DNA from: an uncultured Oscillospiraceae bacterium | GTDB lineage: Bacteria; Bacillota_A; Clostridia; Oscillospirales; Acutalibacteraceae | NCBI GenBank assembly: GCA_910587995.1 | Contig: CAJUNS010000001.1 | Location: 1-64,000, forward strand | DNA: 64,000 nt | Direction of reading: 5' to 3' | Shown: positions 34,519-42,706 of the stretch, piece by piece | How the letters are laid out: the number at the start of each line of letters is the position of its first letter | How positions within the stretch are numbered: the stretch's first letter is position 1 | Notes under the pieces: model-generated | The model's input: the letters and a program-made list of their open reading frames with translations, nothing else | Database searches by the model: none | What the model was told of the DNA's origin: nothing | Program-made: the position numbers and the translations under genes

Positions 34519-35259
34519 ATGGTATACCGGTACTGCGAAAAGGAAAATTTTGAAGACCTGGCCAGCGGGCGGGTCATCCTCCACCGTGGGGGTTACCCCA
34601 ATTTCCCCGTCCGGCTCGCGCAGGAGATCTTCCGCCGGTGTTTACGCCGCTTGGATGACCCTAAGCGCGTCTGCCTTTACGACCCCTGCTGCGGCGGCGG
34701 TTACCTGCTGACTGTGCTGGGCTTTTTAAATCCGGACTCAATCGGCCGGATTGTGGCTTCCGACATCAACCCGGAGGCCGTGGGGCTGGCCCGGGAGAAC
34801 CTGTCGCTGCTGCAAAAAGACGGGCTGCGGCGGCGCGTCCGCCAGCTGGAAGAGCTGCTGCGCCTGCACCAAAAAAGCTCCCACCAGGAGGCCCTGGAAA
34901 GCGCCGCCCGGCTGTGGGACCTCCTGGAACAGGCGCCCTGGGAGATCCCCCACCAGGTTTTTCAGGCGGATGTCTTGGGGCACAGCTCCCTGAAAGGCCA
35001 AAATTTTCAGGCGGATGTCATTTTCGCGGACGTTCCCTATGGGAACCTTGTGGCATGGCAGGGCCAAAGCGGAGAGCCGGCCAATTTGCTGGACCAGCTG
35101 CTGCCGGTAACAAGGGAGGGGTCGGTGGTTGCCATATGCTCGGACAAGTCTCAAAAATTCCATTCCCAGCATTTTCAAAGGATGGAAAAGCAGCAGGCCG
35201 GGAAGCGCCTGTTTCAAATATTTACTGTCTTGCCCAAAAGCGGAAGGGAAGCCGGATAG
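34519..35259 (+). CDS. AviRa-like 23S rRNA methyltransferase
   Basis: 246 residues. MVYRYCEKENFEDLASGRVI, GYPNFPVRLAQEIFRRCL, motif I LYDPCCGGGYLLTVLGFLN, SDINPEAVGLARENLSLLQ and VIFADVPYG align with AviRa, the avilamycin-resistance methyltransferase that modifies a guanosine in 23S rRNA domain V. The helical insertion after motif I (RRRVRQLEELLRLHQ) is also AviRa-like. Whether it protects against an antibiotic or is a housekeeping relative cannot be decided here. Confidence 0.85.
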   Translation: MVYRYCEKENFEDLASGRVILHRGGYPNFPVRLAQEIFRRCLRRLDDPKRVCLYDPCCGGGYLLTVLGFLNPDSIGRIVASDINPEAVGLARENLSLLQKDGLRRRVRQLEELLRLHQKSSHQEALESAARLWDLLEQAPWEIPHQVFQADVLGHSSLKGQNFQADVIFADVPYGNLVAWQGQSGEPANLLDQLLPVTREGSVVAICSDKSQKFHSQHFQRMEKQQAGKRLFQIFTVLPKSGREAG

Positions 35260-35271
35260 GCTTCCCTATGG

Positions 35272-35356
35272 GCGTGTCCCAACCACAGAGATAATCATCT
35301 GTGTTCCCCTGCCCGTAGGGCGGGGGAACACGAAAAGCTCTCCGAAACGGGCACTC
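35272..35356 (-). repeat. Family 1 palindromic repeat
   Basis: Minus orientation copy: GCGTGTCCCAACCACAGAGA at one end, CTCTCCGAAACGGGCACTC at the other, centre hairpin GTTCCCC(T)GCC/GGCGGGGGAAC. Ends 18 bases before the -35 of the potA promoter, the same spacing as at fakA. Confidence 0.88.
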
Positions 35357-35374
35357 GCCTTCCCTATTTTTTTC

Positions 35375-35403
35375 TTGACAAATTCCTCTTTTTTTCGTAT
35401 AGT
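35375..35403 (+). promoter_or_regulatory. Promoter of the potABCD operon
   Basis: TTGACA (35375-35380), 17 bases, TATAGT (35398-35403). A near-consensus sigma-A promoter about 325 bases upstream of the potA start codon, so it makes a long leader. Confidence 0.8.
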
Positions 35404-35409
35404 TAATAC

Positions 35410-35728
35410 ATTGCGTTTGCATCTGAAAAAGGCCGCGCTTTTAGGAGGTCCGCGGCCATAAAAGCGGCCCGTTCTGCTCTGCTCCGGCCTGTCCCCTTTC
35501 AGTGGGGGAGGACCTGAAATCCTTTGCTGGGAGCAGCGCGTTCCAGTCCGGGCTGGGTTATGTTGTGAATAACGAAAGACACGCAACTAATTTCCAGCGC
35601 GGCACGCCGTTTTTTTGTGCCAGCCCCTCCTCCGCTTTTTTCTTCGCGGCGCCCTGTCAGGCGCGCTCTTTTCTTGCGGCAGAGGGGCCCCACGGCCCGC
35701 GCTGGCAGCAAAGGAGATGCACTGATCC
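35410..35728 (+). promoter_or_regulatory. Structured 5' leader of potA, candidate regulatory RNA
   Basis: Hairpin GGCCGCG/CGCGGCC (35431-35437 with 35451-35457) is followed by a second GCGGCC (35464-35469) that could pair with the same left arm. Next, AAAAGCGGC (35460-35468) can close with GCCGTTTTT (35606-35614) around two arms: CTGCTCC/GGAGCAG (35479-35485 with 35530-35536) and GCTGG/CCAGC (35552-35556 with 35594-35598). The closing stem ends in seven Ts, like an intrinsic terminator. No known riboswitch consensus was recognised. Confidence 0.45.
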
Positions 35729-36883
35729 ATGAACAACACCATCATTTCCCTCAAAGACATCGCTGTGTCCTACGATGGCGAGCCGGTCCTCTCTGGGTTT
35801 AACCTGGAGATCCGCGACGGAGAGTTTATTACCCTGCTGGGGCCCTCCGGCTGCGGAAAAACCACCGTGCTGCGCACCATCGGCGGCTTTATTAAGCCGG
35901 ACGCGGGCGAGGTCTTTTTCTCTGGGAAAAACATCACCGCCCTGCCCCCCCACAAGCGGGAGGTCAACACCATTTTTCAAAAGTACGCCCTGTTTCCCCA
36001 TCTAAACGTGTACGACAACATCGCCTTCGGCATGCGCCTTAAGGGCAAAAGCGAACGGCAGGTGAAAGAGACCGTCCACGAGATGCTGGGCATGGTGAAC
36101 CTTTCCGGCTACGCCCACCGGGGCGTCAGCCAGCTTTCCGGCGGCCAGCAGCAGCGGGTGGCCATGGCCCGGGCCCTGGCCAACGAGCCTAAGGTCTTGC
36201 TGCTGGACGAACCCCTCTCCGCTTTGGACTTAAAGCTGCGCAAGGACATGCAGGTGGAGCTGAAAAAAATTCAGCAGCAAACCGGCATTACCTTCGTGTT
36301 CGTTACCCACGACCAGGAGGAGGCCCTGTCTATGTCGGACCGGGTGGTGGTCATGGATGGGGGCGTAATCCAGCAGACCGGCAGCCCCACGGATATTTAT
36401 AACGAACCGGAAAACGCCTTTGTGGCGGACTTCATCGGCGAGTCCAACATTCTGGACGGCCTGATGCTGGAGGACTATTCCGTAAAATTCGCCGGCCACA
36501 AGTTCCAATGCCTGGATAAGGGCTTTGGCACCAACACCCCGGTGGACGTGGTCATACGGCCGGAAGACATTGATGTGGTCCAGGCGGACTCCACCCACAT
36601 CACCGGCGAGGTTACCGGCGTAACCTTTAAAGGCGTGCACTATGAGATTATTGTGGATGTAGCGGGCTTTAAGTGGATGATCCAATCCACGGACTACCGG
36701 GCCGTAGGGGACCGCATCGGCCTCTCCCTGACCCCGGACGACATCCACGTTATGGCCAAGTCGGACTACTCCGGCACCTTTGGGGACTACAGCACCTTCT
36801 CCGACGAGATGGAAGAGGACATGGCCGCTACGGAAGAGGCCATTGAGAGCGGGGAGGGCCAAGCGGATGAAAACCAACTCTAA
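35729..36883 (+). CDS. potA: Spermidine/putrescine ABC transporter ATP-binding protein
   Basis: 384 residues. Walker A LGPSGCGKTTVLRTIGG, Q-loop NTIFQKYALFPHLNVYDN, signature LSGGQQQRVAMARAL, Walker B LLLDEPLSALD, H-loop FVTHDQEEAL, then a TOBE domain from about 290 (VDVVIRPEDIDVV). The QKYALFPH Q-loop and domain layout are those of PotA. The last ~35 residues are strongly acidic. potB begins inside its 3' end. Confidence 0.95.
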   Translation: MNNTIISLKDIAVSYDGEPVLSGFNLEIRDGEFITLLGPSGCGKTTVLRTIGGFIKPDAGEVFFSGKNITALPPHKREVNTIFQKYALFPHLNVYDNIAFGMRLKGKSERQVKETVHEMLGMVNLSGYAHRGVSQLSGGQQQRVAMARALANEPKVLLLDEPLSALDLKLRKDMQVELKKIQQQTGITFVFVTHDQEEALSMSDRVVVMDGGVIQQTGSPTDIYNEPENAFVADFIGESNILDGLMLEDYSVKFAGHKFQCLDKGFGTNTPVDVVIRPEDIDVVQADSTHITGEVTGVTFKGVHYEIIVDVAGFKWMIQSTDYRAVGDRIGLSLTPDDIHVMAKSDYSGTFGDYSTFSDEMEEDMAATEEAIESGEGQADENQL

Positions 36884-37694
36884 GCTCCTTTCCGCCCCCT
36901 ACACGGTGTGGATGACCCTATTCATCATACTGCCCATGCTGCTGGTGGCCTGGTTCGCCTTTACGGACCGGTCCGGGGCCTTTACCCTGGACAACATTCT
37001 CAGTGTGGGGCAGTACTCCAACGTGCTCCTGCGGTCCATTTGGCTGGGGGCTGTGGCCACGGCTGTCTCCCTGGTGCTGGGCTACCCTCTGGCCTACATC
37101 ACCGCCAAGCTCCCGGCCAAGCGCCAAAGCGTTATGGTAATGCTGGTGATGCTGCCCATGTGGATGAACTTCCTGCTGCGCACCTACGCCTGGATGACCC
37201 TTTTGGAGGACAATGGCCTGATCAACGCCGCCCTGGCCGCTTTGGGCCTGCCCCGGGCCCACATGATCAACACGGCCGGAGCCGTGGTGCTGGGCATGGT
37301 CTATAACTACATTCCTTACATGATTTTACCCCTGTACTCGGTGCTGACCAAAATTGACCCCAGCGTCATTGAGGCCGCCCAGGACTTGGGGGCCAACGAC
37401 AAGAAGGTCTTCTTAAAAGTGGTGGTGCCCATGAGCATGCCTGGGGTTATCTCCGGGATCACCATGGTGTTTGTACCCGCGGTAAGCACCTTCATCATCT
37501 CCAAAATGCTGGGCGGCGGCGGCAACCTGCTCATTGGCGACCTGATTGACATGCAGTTTTTGGGCAGCGCCTATAACCCCAACCTGGGCTCGGCGATCTC
37601 CCTGGTATTAATGGTGATCATCCTCATCTGCATGGGCATTATGAACCAGTTTGACGAGGACGGCAGCAGCCAGGAAGGGGGGCTGATGCTGTGA
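36867..37694 (+). CDS. potB: Spermidine/putrescine ABC transporter permease PotB
   Basis: 275 residues from ATG 36867 (GGGGAGGG upstream), overlapping potA by 17 bases. About six membrane helices, beginning VWMTLFIILPMLLVAWFAFT, with LRTYAWMTLLEDNGLIN and the EAA motif EAAQDLGANDKKVFLKVVVP that docks on the ATPase. MNFLLRTYAW is a PotB hallmark. Confidence 0.94.
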   Translation: MKTNSKLLSAPYTVWMTLFIILPMLLVAWFAFTDRSGAFTLDNILSVGQYSNVLLRSIWLGAVATAVSLVLGYPLAYITAKLPAKRQSVMVMLVMLPMWMNFLLRTYAWMTLLEDNGLINAALAALGLPRAHMINTAGAVVLGMVYNYIPYMILPLYSVLTKIDPSVIEAAQDLGANDKKVFLKVVVPMSMPGVISGITMVFVPAVSTFIISKMLGGGGNLLIGDLIDMQFLGSAYNPNLGSAISLVLMVIILICMGIMNQFDEDGSSQEGGLML

Positions 37695-38491
37695 AAAAAG
37701 CGGCGGCACGTCTATACACCTTCCTTATGTTTTTGTTCCTTTACGCGCCCATTCTGGTGCTCATCGTCTTCTCCTTCAACGACACGGAGACCGCCAGCCG
37801 CACGGTTTGGAGCGGCTTCTCCCTAAAATGGTACCAAAAGCTTTTTGAGGACCGGCTGATTCTGGAAGCCCTGCGCAACACCCTGATCATCGCCGTGGCG
37901 GCGGCAGCGGCCTCCACGGTTTTGGGCACCATGGCTGCCATTGGCATCAACTCCATGAAGCGCCTGCCCAAGCGGGTGATGATGAACATCACCAATTTCC
38001 CCATGGTCAACCCGGAGATTGTCACCGGCGTTTCCATGATGCTGCTGTTTGTGTTCGCGGTGGGGCTCTTCGGCGGGCGCAGCCTGGGCATGGCCTCCAT
38101 CATCGCGGCGCACATCACCTTCTGCCTGCCCTATGTGATCTTGCAGGTTCTGCCAAAGCTCCGGCAGATGGACGAGAGCCTGTTTGAGGCCGCCCAAGAC
38201 CTGGGCTGTCCGCCGGTAAAGGCTTTCTTCAAGGTGGTGCTGCCAGAGATTATGCCCGGCATTGTCACCGGGATGATTATGGCCTTTACCCTTTCCATCG
38301 ATGACTTTGTCATCAGCTACTTTACCAGCGGCACCACCCAAACCCTGCCCATCTACATCTACTCCATGACCCGCAAGCGGGTCAGTCCGGAAATCAACGC
38401 CCTGTCCACGGTGCTGTTCGCGGCGGTCATGGCCCTTTTGATTGTGGTCAATGTGCGCAACGCCAAGGCCCGGGCCAAGGACAAGGCATAA
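37691..38491 (+). CDS. potC: Spermidine/putrescine ABC transporter permease PotC
   Basis: 266 residues starting at GTG 37691, which overlaps the potB stop as GTGA. Helices include FLMFLFLYAPILVLIVFSFN; the EAA motif is EAAQDLGCPPVKAFFKVVLP and the typical ending TLPIYIYSMTRKRVSPEINA is present. Forms the membrane channel with PotB. Confidence 0.94.
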   Translation: MKKAAARLYTFLMFLFLYAPILVLIVFSFNDTETASRTVWSGFSLKWYQKLFEDRLILEALRNTLIIAVAAAAASTVLGTMAAIGINSMKRLPKRVMMNITNFPMVNPEIVTGVSMMLLFVFAVGLFGGRSLGMASIIAAHITFCLPYVILQVLPKLRQMDESLFEAAQDLGCPPVKAFFKVVLPEIMPGIVTGMIMAFTLSIDDFVISYFTSGTTQTLPIYIYSMTRKRVSPEINALSTVLFAAVMALLIVVNVRNAKARAKDKA

Positions 38492-38503
38492 GGAGGATCT
38501 GTG

Positions 38504-39679
38504 ATGAAAAAACTATGGATTTTTCTGCTGGCTGGGGTTCTGCTGGCTTTGGCGGCCCCTGCGGCCTGGGCCCAGGACGCGGCCCCGGACCGGGGCGTGA
38601 CCATCAACGTGTATAACTGGGGCGAGTACATCGCCAACGGCACGGACGGCTCTATGGACGTAAACGCGGAATTTACCCGCCGCACAGGCATCCAGGTGAA
38701 CTACACCACCTTTGACAGCAACGAGTCCCTTTACTCCAAGCTGGCGGGCGGCGGGGCGGATTACGACGTGATCTTCCCCTCGGACTACATGGTGTCCAAA
38801 CTGATTCACGAGGGGCGGCTGGCAGAGCTGGACTTTGCCAACATTCCCAACTTTCAGTATGTGGACGCCCAGTTTCGGGACCAGGGCTACGACCCGGGCA
38901 GCCGCTACTCTGTGCCCTATACCTGGGGCGTGGTGGGCATCTTCTACAACACGGACTACATCAGCCAGGTTACCAGTTGGGACAGCCTGTGGGACAGCCG
39001 CTACGCCGGGAAGATTTTGATGTTTGACAACCCCCGGGACAGCCTGGCCATCGCCCAGTTTATGCTGGGGCAGGACGTGAACACCACGTCGGAAAAAGAC
39101 TGGCGGGCCGCGGCGGATCTTTTGAAGGGCCAGAAGCCCCTGGTGCAGGCCTATGTAATGGACCAGATTTTTGACAAAATGGAAAGCGGCGAGGCCTGGA
39201 TTGCCCCCTACTACGCCGGGGACGCGGCCATTCTGGTGGATAACAGCGACAATATCTCCTTTGCCGTGCCAGAAGAGGGCACCAACTTTTTTGTGGACTG
39301 CGCCTGCATTCCCGCCACGGCCAGCCATAAGAAGGAAGCGGAGGAATACATTAACTTCCTCTGCGACCCGGAAATTTCCGGCGCCAACATGGACTATGTG
39401 GGCTACTCCACCCCGGAAACCGCCGCCCGGGAGTACCTGAGCCCCGAGGTGGTGGAAAGCCCCCTGCACTACCCCAGCCAGGAGACCCTGGAAAACACCC
39501 AGGCCTTTGTGAACCTGCCCCAGGAGACCGCCAAGCTGGTGGACCAGCTGTGGGCCGAGGTCAAAATGGGCGGGCCGGGAGAATCGGCGGTGCTGGCGGC
39601 CATTATTCTAGGCTTTTTGGCGGTGTATGTGGCCATCATCGTCTACAAACGGCGCAAGCGCCGCCGGGAGCTGCGGTGA
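38504..39679 (+). CDS. potD: Polyamine-binding protein PotD with C-terminal membrane anchor
   Basis: 391 residues from ATG 38504 (AGGAGG seven bases upstream; the GTG at 38501 is too close). Signal peptide IFLLAGVLLALAAPAAWA, no lipobox cysteine. The binding domain has VYNWGEYIANGTDGSMDVNA, DVIFPSDYMVSKLI and YTWGVVGIFYNTDYI, as in PotD/PotF. The C-terminus adds a helix VLAAIILGFLAVYVAIIVY followed by RRKRRRELR, a tail anchor in place of the usual lipid. Last gene of the importer operon. Confidence 0.92.
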   Translation: MKKLWIFLLAGVLLALAAPAAWAQDAAPDRGVTINVYNWGEYIANGTDGSMDVNAEFTRRTGIQVNYTTFDSNESLYSKLAGGGADYDVIFPSDYMVSKLIHEGRLAELDFANIPNFQYVDAQFRDQGYDPGSRYSVPYTWGVVGIFYNTDYISQVTSWDSLWDSRYAGKILMFDNPRDSLAIAQFMLGQDVNTTSEKDWRAAADLLKGQKPLVQAYVMDQIFDKMESGEAWIAPYYAGDAAILVDNSDNISFAVPEEGTNFFVDCACIPATASHKKEAEEYINFLCDPEISGANMDYVGYSTPETAAREYLSPEVVESPLHYPSQETLENTQAFVNLPQETAKLVDQLWAEVKMGGPGESAVLAAIILGFLAVYVAIIVYKRRKRRRELR

Positions 39680-39800
39680 GCACATCCCCGCTTCCCTGGC
39701 TTTGCGCCGCAAAGGGGCAAAGGGGCAGAGTTTAAGCTGCGTTTTGAAAAGTATAGCCGCAAACCAGAAATCCTCATAGTCCAAGAACAAGGAGGCTGCA

Positions 39801-40613
39801 ATGAAAAACTTAGCCACATTTTACGACCATATTCTGGAACTGGCCAAGCAGGAAGGCGTCTCCACCGGGGAGGCCCTGGAAGAAGCGGCTGGGCTGGGAA
39901 TCGCCTGGGTGGAGGTCTCCTACGCCAACGCCCAGGCGGACCCCAAGGCTCTGGCCGGGGAGCTGGCCCGCCGGGGGCTGGGGGTCTCGGCCATGCCCGC
40001 CTTTTTCGACTTTGGCCGGAACCCGGACGTAGAGGCCCAGGCCGCGTCCATGCTGGAGGCGGCGGAGGTGCTGGGGGCCAAAACCATTTTGGTCATTCCC
40101 GGCTTCTGGACCGGAGAGGAGGCGGAGCGGCCCGCCCAGACAGAGGCCATGCTGGAGGCCGCCGGGCGCCTGTGCCAGCTGGCGGGCCGGCGGGGCTTCC
40201 GGCTGGTGATGGAGGAGTTTGACAACGCCGCCTCCCCCATTGCCACCGTGGAGGGCCTGAGCCGCTTTTTAGACCATTGCCCAGGGCTGATGGCCTGCTT
40301 TGACACGGGGAACTTCCGCTTTGCCGCCCAAGACGAGAGGGAGGCCTGCCGGGTCTTGCGGGGACGGATTGGCCATGTGCACCTAAAAGACCGGCGGCTC
40401 ACCCCGGAATTTGGCAAGGACGCGCTGACCGCCCTGGACGGGGCGGTGCTGTACCCCAGCCCGGTGGGCGGGGGGATCATCCAAATGGAAGAGCTTCTCC
40501 GGCAGCTGAAAGCAGAGGGCTATGAGGGGCTGTACACCATCGAGCACTATGGGGCGGCTCCCATGAGGGAGTGCCTGCGGCAGTCGGTGGAGTGGGTGCA
40601 AAGCCGCATCTAA
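39801..40613 (+). CDS. Sugar phosphate isomerase/epimerase (xylose isomerase-like TIM barrel)
   Basis: 270 residues, AAGGAGG nine bases upstream. AP endonuclease 2/xylose isomerase-like barrel: LGIAWVEVSYANAQADPKAL, VLVIPGFW-like strand TILVIPGFWTGE, metal ligands in LVMEEFDN, ACFDTGNFRFA and IGHVHLKDRR, and YTIEHYGA at the end. Likely an inosose, hydroxypyruvate or ketose epimerase; no linked pathway genes define the substrate. A second family member is at 60575. Confidence 0.88.
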   Translation: MKNLATFYDHILELAKQEGVSTGEALEEAAGLGIAWVEVSYANAQADPKALAGELARRGLGVSAMPAFFDFGRNPDVEAQAASMLEAAEVLGAKTILVIPGFWTGEEAERPAQTEAMLEAAGRLCQLAGRRGFRLVMEEFDNAASPIATVEGLSRFLDHCPGLMACFDTGNFRFAAQDEREACRVLRGRIGHVHLKDRRLTPEFGKDALTALDGAVLYPSPVGGGIIQMEELLRQLKAEGYEGLYTIEHYGAAPMRECLRQSVEWVQSRI

Positions 40614-40615
40614 GC

Positions 40616-40670
40616 AAAGCGGCCATAGGCGCAAGGGTTTTTACCGCGCCTATGGCCGCTTTTTATTTTT
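40616..40670. terminator. Bidirectional terminator between the isomerase gene and eno
   Basis: AAAGCGGCCATAGGCGC (40616-40632) pairs perfectly with GCGCCTATGGCCGCTTT (40646-40662), then TTATTTTT. The 17-bp stem serves both converging genes. Confidence 0.9.
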
Positions 40671-40681
40671 CGACGGTTCTT

Positions 40682-41908
40682 TTAGCACTCTTCTATGCGC
40701 AGCAGCCGGTTGTACTTCGCCACCCGCTCCGTCCGGCAGGGCGCTCCCGTCTTAATCTGCCCCGCGTTTACCGCCACCGCCAGGTCCGCGATAAAGGTGT
40801 CCTCTGTCTCCCCCGACCGGTGGGAAATAATGGTGTTGTATCCGCTCCGCCTAGCCAGGTCGATGGCCTGCAGGGTCTCCGTCAAGGTGCCAATCTGGTT
40901 GGGCTTAATGAGAATGGCATTCCCCGCCCCTTGGTCAATGCCCTGCTGCAAGCGCTCCAAATTGGTCACGAACAAATCGTCCCCCACCAGCTGCACCCGG
41001 TGGCCAATGCGGGCGGTCAGCTCGGACCAGCTCTTAAAATCTTCCTCCCCCAAGGGGTCCTCAATGGAGATAATGGGGTACCGGCCAATGAGCCCCTCCC
41101 AGTACTCCATCAAGTCGTCCGGGTCCAGGTTTTTGCCCCGCTTGGGCAGATGGTAGCCCCCTTCCACCGCCCATTCGCTGCCCGCCGCGTCCAGGGCCAG
41201 CTGCACCCGGCCTCCGTATCCCGCCTTTTCAACGGCTGTCAGAATCTCTTCTATAGCCTCCTCGTCAGAGCTCAGATCCGGGGCAAAGCCTCCCTCGTCC
41301 CCCACGCCGGTGGAAAGGCCCTTGGCTTTCAGCTGGGCCCCCAGAACGTGGTAAATCTCGCTGCACCAGCGCAGGCCCTCCCGAAAATTCTCCGCCCCGG
41401 TGGGCACGATCATGAATTCCTGGATGTCGATGTTGTTGCTGGCGTGGGCCCCGCCGTTGAGGATGTTCATCATGGGCGTGGGCAGCTTGTAGGCGGCGGC
41501 TCCCCCCAAAAAGCGGTAGAGGGGCATGCGGTAGTGGGCGGCGATGGCCCGGGCGCAGGCCAGGGACACCGCCAGGGTGGCGTTGGCCCCCAGATGGGCC
41601 TTGTTGGGGGTGCCGTCCAGCTTTTTCAGCACGCTGTCCACCTCGCGCACGGTGAGGCAGTGGAGCTTTTCCAGGGCGGGGGAGATGATCTCGTTCACAT
41701 TGCGCACCGCCTTGAGCACGCCCTTGCCGCCATAGCGGCGGTCGTCCCCGTCCCGCAGCTCCACGGCCTCGAACTTGCCGGTAGAGGCCCCGGAGGGGGC
41801 GGCGGCGGTGCCCATGGTGCCGTCGGTCAGCTGCACCGTGGCGCTTACTGTGGGGTTGCCCCGGGAGTCCAGAATCTCGCAGCCGTAAACCTTTTGTATT
41901 TTGACCAT
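40682..41908 (-). CDS. eno: Enolase
   Basis: 408 residues from ATG 41908 (MVKIQKVYG); an upstream extension to 41959 has no better site. Conserved parts: ILDSRGNPTVSATV, APSGASTGKFEAVELRDGD, GVGDEGGFAPDL, IISIEDPLGEED, LVGDDLFVTN, ILIKPNQIGTLTET and SHRSGETEDTFIADLAVAV with the catalytic Lys and metal ligands. Converts 2-phosphoglycerate to phosphoenolpyruvate. It is rather short and diverged (about 20 residues below typical, e.g. NGGAHASNN), so it may not be the only enolase in the genome. Confidence 0.93.
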   Translation of the reverse strand: MVKIQKVYGCEILDSRGNPTVSATVQLTDGTMGTAAAPSGASTGKFEAVELRDGDDRRYGGKGVLKAVRNVNEIISPALEKLHCLTVREVDSVLKKLDGTPNKAHLGANATLAVSLACARAIAAHYRMPLYRFLGGAAAYKLPTPMMNILNGGAHASNNIDIQEFMIVPTGAENFREGLRWCSEIYHVLGAQLKAKGLSTGVGDEGGFAPDLSSDEEAIEEILTAVEKAGYGGRVQLALDAAGSEWAVEGGYHLPKRGKNLDPDDLMEYWEGLIGRYPIISIEDPLGEEDFKSWSELTARIGHRVQLVGDDLFVTNLERLQQGIDQGAGNAILIKPNQIGTLTETLQAIDLARRSGYNTIISHRSGETEDTFIADLAVAVNAGQIKTGAPCRTERVAKYNRLLRIEEC

Positions 41909-41958
41909 ATCTGTCACCAGACCTTTCCAATATTTTTCCACATTCTCAGTATTCCGCA

Positions 41959-41987
41959 TTGCGGGCCAGTTTAATCTATGCTATACT
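41959..41987 (+). promoter_or_regulatory. Promoter reading into the hairpin-rich region
   Basis: TTGCGG (41959-41964), 17 bases, TATACT (41982-41987) on the plus strand, divergent from eno. If active, the transcript covers 42.0-42.7 kb before reaching the MBL gene. Confidence 0.5.
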
Positions 41988-42012
41988 AGTTTTGTGGAAG
42001 CGTTTTTTGGGG

Positions 42013-42630
42013 GAGTGTCCAAAGGGCGCGGCTTTTGAAGTTTTACGGAGTGGCCTCCGGCGGCTTAAGAACCTTTCTGAAGAAAGGTTCTTAAGAATCT
42101 CCAAAGACTTTTACACGCTTATTGTTGGTGCGAGGCGCGTGCTGAGCGCTCGGTTCGGGGCGGGGAGCGGCACATTGGGAAGCTTTCCCTCCGGCGCAAA
42201 GGGCGCGGTTTTTGAAGTTTTACGGAGTGGAGTCTCCGCTGCCGCGTCGGTCGGGTCAGAACGATTGCCACTGGCAATCTTCCCCCTCCGGCGGCCAAGT
42301 TCATCAAAAATGAACTAGCGGGACTTGCGACATTCGCTGCGCGAAGTCCCCTAAGAACCCACGAGTTATCCTTTGGATAACTCGTCCACCTCTTGAAAAG
42401 GGCGCTGGTCGCCGGCTACTTGGCAAAGCCAAGTAGAGCGACCGTTTAGCGCCGACCGAGCCGGGAGGGACGAAACTTTTAGAATCTGTATTCACAGCCG
42501 AAAAACGATTACTCTGACCGTTAAAATTAGGCAATATACGCGGTCCAGGAGCTTACAACGTTCGCTTCGCGAAGTTGGCACTTGGCAGGGTGTGGGGTGA
42601 CTTGGCGGAGCCAACGTCATGAGCCCCACG
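42013..42630 (+). repeat. Hairpin-dense intergenic cluster
   Basis: No gene. Begins with GAGTGTCCAAA, a family 1-like end. Hairpins: CTTAAGAACCTTTC/GAAAGGTTCTTAAG (42064-42095), GATTGCCA/TGGCAATC (42263-42279), AGTTCAT/ATGAACT (42298-42316), GGGACTT/AAGTCCC (42320-42350), ACGAGTTATCC/GGATAACTCGT (42361-42385), GGCGCT...CTACTTGGC/GCCAAGTAG...AGCGCC (42401-42452), TTCGC/GCGAA (42561-42573), GTGGGG..TTGGC/GCCAA..CCCCAC (42592-42629). GGCGCGG(C/T)TTTTGAAGTT followed by TTACGGAGTGG occurs twice, 176 bases apart. Confidence 0.75.
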
Positions 42631-42706
42631 GTCTTGTGTAGGCGGCCCCCTGCGCCAGAGGCCAACCCATCCTTTCAAAAGCATCTTGATTTTCAGGAGG
42701 TCTGCC

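Noticed and set aside
35410..35728. Guanidine (ykkC), SAM or 6S RNA assignment for the potA leader
   Set aside because: Consensus strings of these classes could not be found; left as unassigned structured leader.
40682..41959. Longer enolase start at 41959
   Set aside because: The extra 17 residues do not resemble enolase, whose family start aligns with ATG 41908.
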